Shown piece by piece: positions 59,501 through 64,000 of a stretch of DNA of 64,000 nucleotides. The DNA lies in NCBI RefSeq assembly GCF_026213295.1, contig NC_079428.1:7058545-7122544 (forward strand), in the 5' to 3' direction. How positions within the stretch are numbered: the stretch's first letter is position 1; each line of letters starts with the position of its first letter. The translations under genes and the position numbers were made by a program. Origin of the DNA: Gadus chalcogrammus. Lineage: Eukaryota; Chordata; Actinopteri; Gadiformes; Gadidae. The notes below the pieces were generated by a model. The model did no database searches. It was not told the origin of the DNA and was given only the letters and a program-made list of their open reading frames with translations.

Positions 59501-60280
59501 CAGTTTCTTCCTTTGCACTTCAAAAAATCCATTTACATAATATTTCCCCTTCAGTTGAACTCACTTTGTAATAAACATACATCGAATATAAAATAGTTTG
59601 TGTTTACCCAAATGTAGAAGAACTACACTTTGAAATTGTTTGTATGGTCAATATACACAAGAAAAGGGATTAATGCAAAATAAACCCTGCGGGGATGTTA
59701 TTAAGTAGTATCCAAACGGCTAGGGGCTGTTTATGGCTTTCTGTTTGCACGGGTCAGTGCACTGTCAAGGAGGCAGAGAAACACTGCAATAAAACACCCG
59801 AGAAGGTATGAATATTCACAAACAAACAAACACCTCCGCCCACACAAAGCTTGTGTTGGGCAACACATGCTGTCTTTGTACTTCAAGGCAAACTTTTGCA
59901 GAAATTTGCACACACACACACACTCTCTCTCTGACAGACACACACACACACACACACACTCTGACAGACACACACACACACAAAGAGCTACCTCAGACAC
60001 ACCAAACATAAGGGGATTCTAGGGGGATGCAGCATACAAACAGTACCCCATGTGTGGCACACAGCAGGACGCAGAAGAAGAAGAGAGGGAGGATGAGGAA
60101 GAGGAGGCAGCAGAGGGGGAACAGAAGGGCGAGGGTTGGATGGGCTGGCTCCAATATGCCGACGCATGTCTGCGCACCTCCCTGCTGTGTCGGCTGCCGC
60201 ACAGAGGCCTAGCGCGCGGTGCCAGATGCGAGTGTCGAGCAGTGACACCGGGAGTTCACGGGCATTGTCTCCATGCTTAC
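59501..60280. other. No gene recognised; AC patch
   Basis: Imperfect AC/CTCT repeat at 59905-59985; 60065-60120 is GA-rich and encodes a fortuitous acidic stretch. Confidence 0.5.
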
Positions 60281-60379
60281 CTCATACATGTATGCGATAG
60301 CAAGCGCCACGGCAACAAATAATATACTAAACAGGGTAGATAAAGGCTCCCCGATTGGCTCGGTCTGATTACAAGTTGC
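60281..60379 (-). CDS. Candidate 99-nt exon with a transmembrane-like segment
   Basis: On the minus strand AACCAG is followed by 33 open codons and the near-consensus donor GAG|GTAAGC (60280). Both ends are phase 0. The peptide starts ATCNQTEPIGEPLST and continues as a hydrophobic run LFSILFVAVALAIAYMYE, compatible with one membrane span preceded by a glycosylation-type NQT. The acceptor has a poor pyrimidine tract and no partner exon was found, so it may be chance. Confidence 0.18.
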
Positions 60380-61522
60380 CTGGTTTTGTGTGTGTATATA
60401 GGTGTATACCCAAGACTGCATATGTGAGTCTTTAGTTTTCCCTCAGTTCCCCGACAGTGTGAGGGCTCCAGTGCAACTTCAAAAACGACAGAAGGGTGGC
60501 AAAAAAAAACTTTCAAAGTGCATGCACAGGCATACTCACACACAAAGGTATAATAAACCGCCAAGCAAAGGTCCAGCGGACCTAAGGGGGGCACAGGGGG
60601 GGAGGAGGGGGGTGTTTTGGTTCTCTGGCGGTCTCCAGCGCATCCTTAACCCCACGAAACACCAGCCGCGGACAGACATAGAGTGAAACCCATCTACAAC
60701 AAACAGGCTATTCATGGCCGAGAGAGCGAGAGCGAGGGCGAGCGCGAGGGCGAGCGCGAGAGCGAGAGGGATGACGGGAAGGGAAGGAGAGAAGAAAGGA
60801 CGAATACTGTCCTGCACTTCTACCGCTGTGGCTCCCGAATTACCCATCTGGGATTCATAAAGTGCATCTCATTCTCATCTTCAAATGCAAACGCAAGAGA
60901 AAGAAATAGGGAAACACTCTATAGTTTGAAGTCACAAAGGAAGAAAAAGACCTGCATACATTTGGGGTAAAGCATTAATTGGATGTGGCTGTTTCTGCAC
61001 TGATCGAGGCCTCTTCGGTTGAAAGAGAGACGACCACACTGTCTAGTGGGCGATCGAATGATCAAACTGAATCAACTCAAACCCTGCACAGGCTTTTTTT
61101 TACACGCATCAATAATAGATTCAATACTCATTCTAAAGGCTGCCGTATGCATGGTATGAAGAGCTTCTCTGTCCCCGTCAGTATTGTAATACGTTGGAGG
61201 ATGGGGACAAATGAAAGGTAGAACCCCAAGTCCAGCAGTTACATTTTACCAGAGGAAATGGAGGGAGGGATTGAGATGTAGGAAGGGAGATGGAGAGAGA
61301 GTAAGATTAGGTCATCGAACGGCAATAGATCCTCATCCGCTGCTACCACTCAGAACTTAATAGAGTGTAATATAATAGCTCAGCCATTGATAGAGCCATT
61401 TGTTGTTTATTCTGTCTTATTTTAACAGTAAGACTGACTTGCATACTAAACACACATAAAGAAGACACTAAAATGATCTTAACATTATAATTATCTGCCA
61501 GTCACTACAGGAGCATCAACAT
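60380..61522. other. No gene recognised
   Basis: Unique DNA apart from a GA/GC-rich minisatellite. Confidence 0.5.
60715..60772. repeat. GAGCGA/GGGCGAGCGCGA minisatellite
   Basis: 6- and 12-bp GC-rich purine-biased units in tandem. Confidence 0.85.
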
Positions 61523-61523
61523 C

Positions 61524-62165
<642 letters not shown>

Positions 62166-62336
62166 ATGTCGACGTCGCTTAGCAACCGAGGACGCTTGCG
62201 GAGTGATGCGACAGAAAAAAAAAGAAGCAGCCAATGCATATGTGGTTTGTTTACAAATAAAAGTGAAAGAAAATGTCAGTCGTGTGGGAGTATTTCACTG
62301 TCTCGGAGGAAGATCAGCGATATGCAGTTTGTATGA
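62166..62336 (+). CDS. Small open frame with CxC...CxxC pattern, doubtful
   Basis: An ATG at 62166 in fair context (AAGATGTCG) opens a 56-codon frame, MSTSLSNRGRLRSDATEKKR, then CICG ... KCQSCGS. The cysteine spacing (CxC, ten residues, CxxC) resembles a short zinc ribbon. No homologue is recognised. The following 150 bp resembles an old transposon end, so it could be a relic. Confidence 0.2.
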   Translation: MSTSLSNRGRLRSDATEKKRSSQCICGLFTNKSERKCQSCGSISLSRRKISDMQFV

Positions 62337-62364
62337 CATGATCCAGTGACATTTCAAGAGGAGA

Positions 62365-62465
62365 AAGCATTAAACATGTAAACATCGGCCACTGCATTGG
62401 TGAATGTCATCTTATTTTCCGATAGGCCGACGGCATTCAACAACACGAATATCGGCCGTTCCCTA
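62365..62465. mobile_element. Possible DNA-transposon end with ATCGGCC motifs
   Basis: ACATCGGCCACTGCATTGGT and AATATCGGCCGTTCC, with GATAGGCCGACGG between, recall the 'TATCGGCC' interspersed repeats common in vertebrates. Weak evidence. Confidence 0.25.
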
Positions 62466-62469
62466 ACAG

Positions 62470-63290
62470 AAAGCATAGGACATGGAGAAGGAGTAGGGGC
62501 TAAGCATCTCCTTGAAGGTTGGGTCAACACTGGGGACCAAACCAGGAACATTTGGGGTGGGAATTTCAGTGCAGAAAAAAAATACGTAAGTATTGAATTG
62601 TTGAATTGCAGAAGGGGGAGAAAGAGGGGAAGAGAGAGAGGGAGGTCAAGAGGTGGGAGGGAGGTTAGGGAGAGAGGTTAGAGAGGGAGAGAGAGCAGGA
62701 GGGAGGGTGGGAGGGTGCAGAGTGCCACCTATTGGAAAAACATACACACTTCACTTGCAAGTGGTATGGGAGTGCATGACCCTACCATGCCAGGGTGCTC
62801 GAGGGCATTGGGTACACATTTTTACAACACACCTTTGTATTTCTTGGTATGTACTGATAGTCAATGATGCAATCATATTAACAAAACTTTGCGCATGAAT
62901 GAATATGCAGATTCCTTGTGAGGCAAAGAGACACACTGCAATAAAATGCAGTAAAGCCCAACTCTCTGAAAGGTTATGACGAAACTCCATCTCACTCGTT
63001 ATCATTCGTTTTCAATACTTGCATGCTTGACTGAGAAAGCTGGATAATATGTGTAGCAAGGTTAAACAAGGCCATTCACATTAATCCATACACCCCCCTC
63101 CACTTTCTACAATAGTACATCCCGGAACGTCTGACTTCCATATTAACATCAAAGTACTCGACTATCCCAAATGGAATTTCTACTGGACCGGAGAGAGTGG
63201 GGGTTTATAAAAAAGAATGGGCCTATATTAAAACAAGCTAGACACACATTATCAAAACACATCAGGCAATTATAAATTAATGTGCCTTAC
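62470..63290. other. No gene recognised
   Basis: GA-rich patch at 62610-62720, otherwise unique DNA. Confidence 0.5.
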
Positions 63291-63509
63291 TTTAGATTGT
63301 GTGCCATTTCCAACATTTCTAGCAACAGGAACAGTTGATGTATTAGGTACACTGCTGCATGTTTACATGTAGTGATAAAGAAAAAATTATGGAATATACT
63401 TTAGATTGTGTGTCATTTCCAAAATTTCTAGCAACAGGAACAGTTGATGTATTAGGTACACTGCTGCATGTTTACATGTAGTGATAAAGAAAAAAATTAT
63501 GGAATATAC
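63291..63509. repeat. Recent 109-bp tandem duplication
   Basis: 63291-63399 and 63400-63509 differ by two or three substitutions and one extra A. The unit starts TTTAGATTGTGTG and ends TTATGGAATATAC. Confidence 0.95.
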
Positions 63510-64000
63510 TATCATTGTACAAATACCCTAAATTTATATTAGCAGAGTTACAATAAATGATACAGACTGATGACCTACTGAAATACGCAGAATAATCACT
63601 GTTATGTTGTGTATACTTGTGGATGTAGACTTAAAAAGATACAGATAATTTACAGATAATAATTTAATAATTTACAATATAAGTAATGAGTAATTTTTTA
63701 TTAAAAGAAAAGAGAATCTCCATGGTGTAAAAAACACAGAGAAAAGTAAAGCACTGGTGGGATTTAAACACAACAAGTTCAACCTTATGGTGTTTGTAGT
63801 CACAGCCCAAAACACCCTGCACTGTCGTTTGGAGTTCACGGTGGGTACCACTGGTGACTCATTGTCAATTTTAACCCTGCGCACTTAGCAGCCATTAGTA
63901 GAACAGCATCTTAAAGCCACTCTCCACTTCGCCTCAGAGCCAAGCCCTGATAGTAAGCCACTGTTTAGTGCTTCTGATGCAAGCTCCGTGAGTTCATGAA
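63510..64000. other. No gene recognised
   Basis: Unique DNA to the window end. Confidence 0.5.

Noticed and set aside
60050..60322. 90-codon plus frame with a Glu-rich start
   Set aside because: The acidic part is a GA-rich low-complexity patch and the remainder lacks any recognisable domain or splice sites.

Overview
The window looks like vertebrate, almost certainly teleost, nuclear DNA. It contains one clearly recognisable multi-exon gene with GT-AG introns, several families of fish-type tRNA-derived SINEs, truncated non-LTR (LINE) 3' ends, and an exceptional density of long, nearly pure (AC)n and (AG)n microsatellites: roughly one array over 50 bp every 2 kb. That microsatellite load is what I know from gadiform (cod-like) genomes, so a gadiform is my best guess; this is inference. 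Most long open frames in the window are translations of dinucleotide or minisatellite repeats and are not genes.

Layout. 0-1.5 kb: a cluster of perfect hairpins and a possible plus-strand terminal exon. 1.7-2.6 kb: DNA-transposon-like relics. 3.2-6.7 kb: a large imperfect palindrome made of tRNA-like tandem repeats, forward on the left and inverted on the right, around an A-rich low-complexity core. 7-45 kb: gene-poor DNA with about nine SINE copies, LINE 3' fragments (one still encoding a reverse-transcriptase C-terminal motif), a RecQ-helicase-like fragment at 20.1-20.4 kb, two minisatellites (15-bp at 32.8 kb, 16-bp at 34.8 kb) and dozens of microsatellites. 45.6-52.3 kb: four coding exons, minus strand, of a Mab-21 family protein of the MB21D2/TMEM102 type (about 453 codons; the N-terminal exon is missing and probably lies beyond the window). 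Its introns hold a foldback element, a LINE fragment, a 35-base G run and a polypyrimidine tract about 290 nt long. 52.6-64 kb: a duplicated 330-bp segment, more SINE/LINE pieces, a GC-rich island near 57.9 kb, low-confidence exon candidates and a recent 109-bp tandem duplication.

How the parts relate. The only gene I can read with confidence is the Mab-21 gene. The SINE and LINE fragments are connected: several SINE copies carry the same 3' tail as the LINE fragments, while other copies of the same SINE body carry an unrelated tail, which suggests tail switching between LINE partners. I found no operon, CRISPR, prophage or other defined multi-gene system. The most unusual structures are the 3.5-kb tRNA-like palindrome, the two-tailed SINE family, and the divergent, intron-rich Mab-21 gene.
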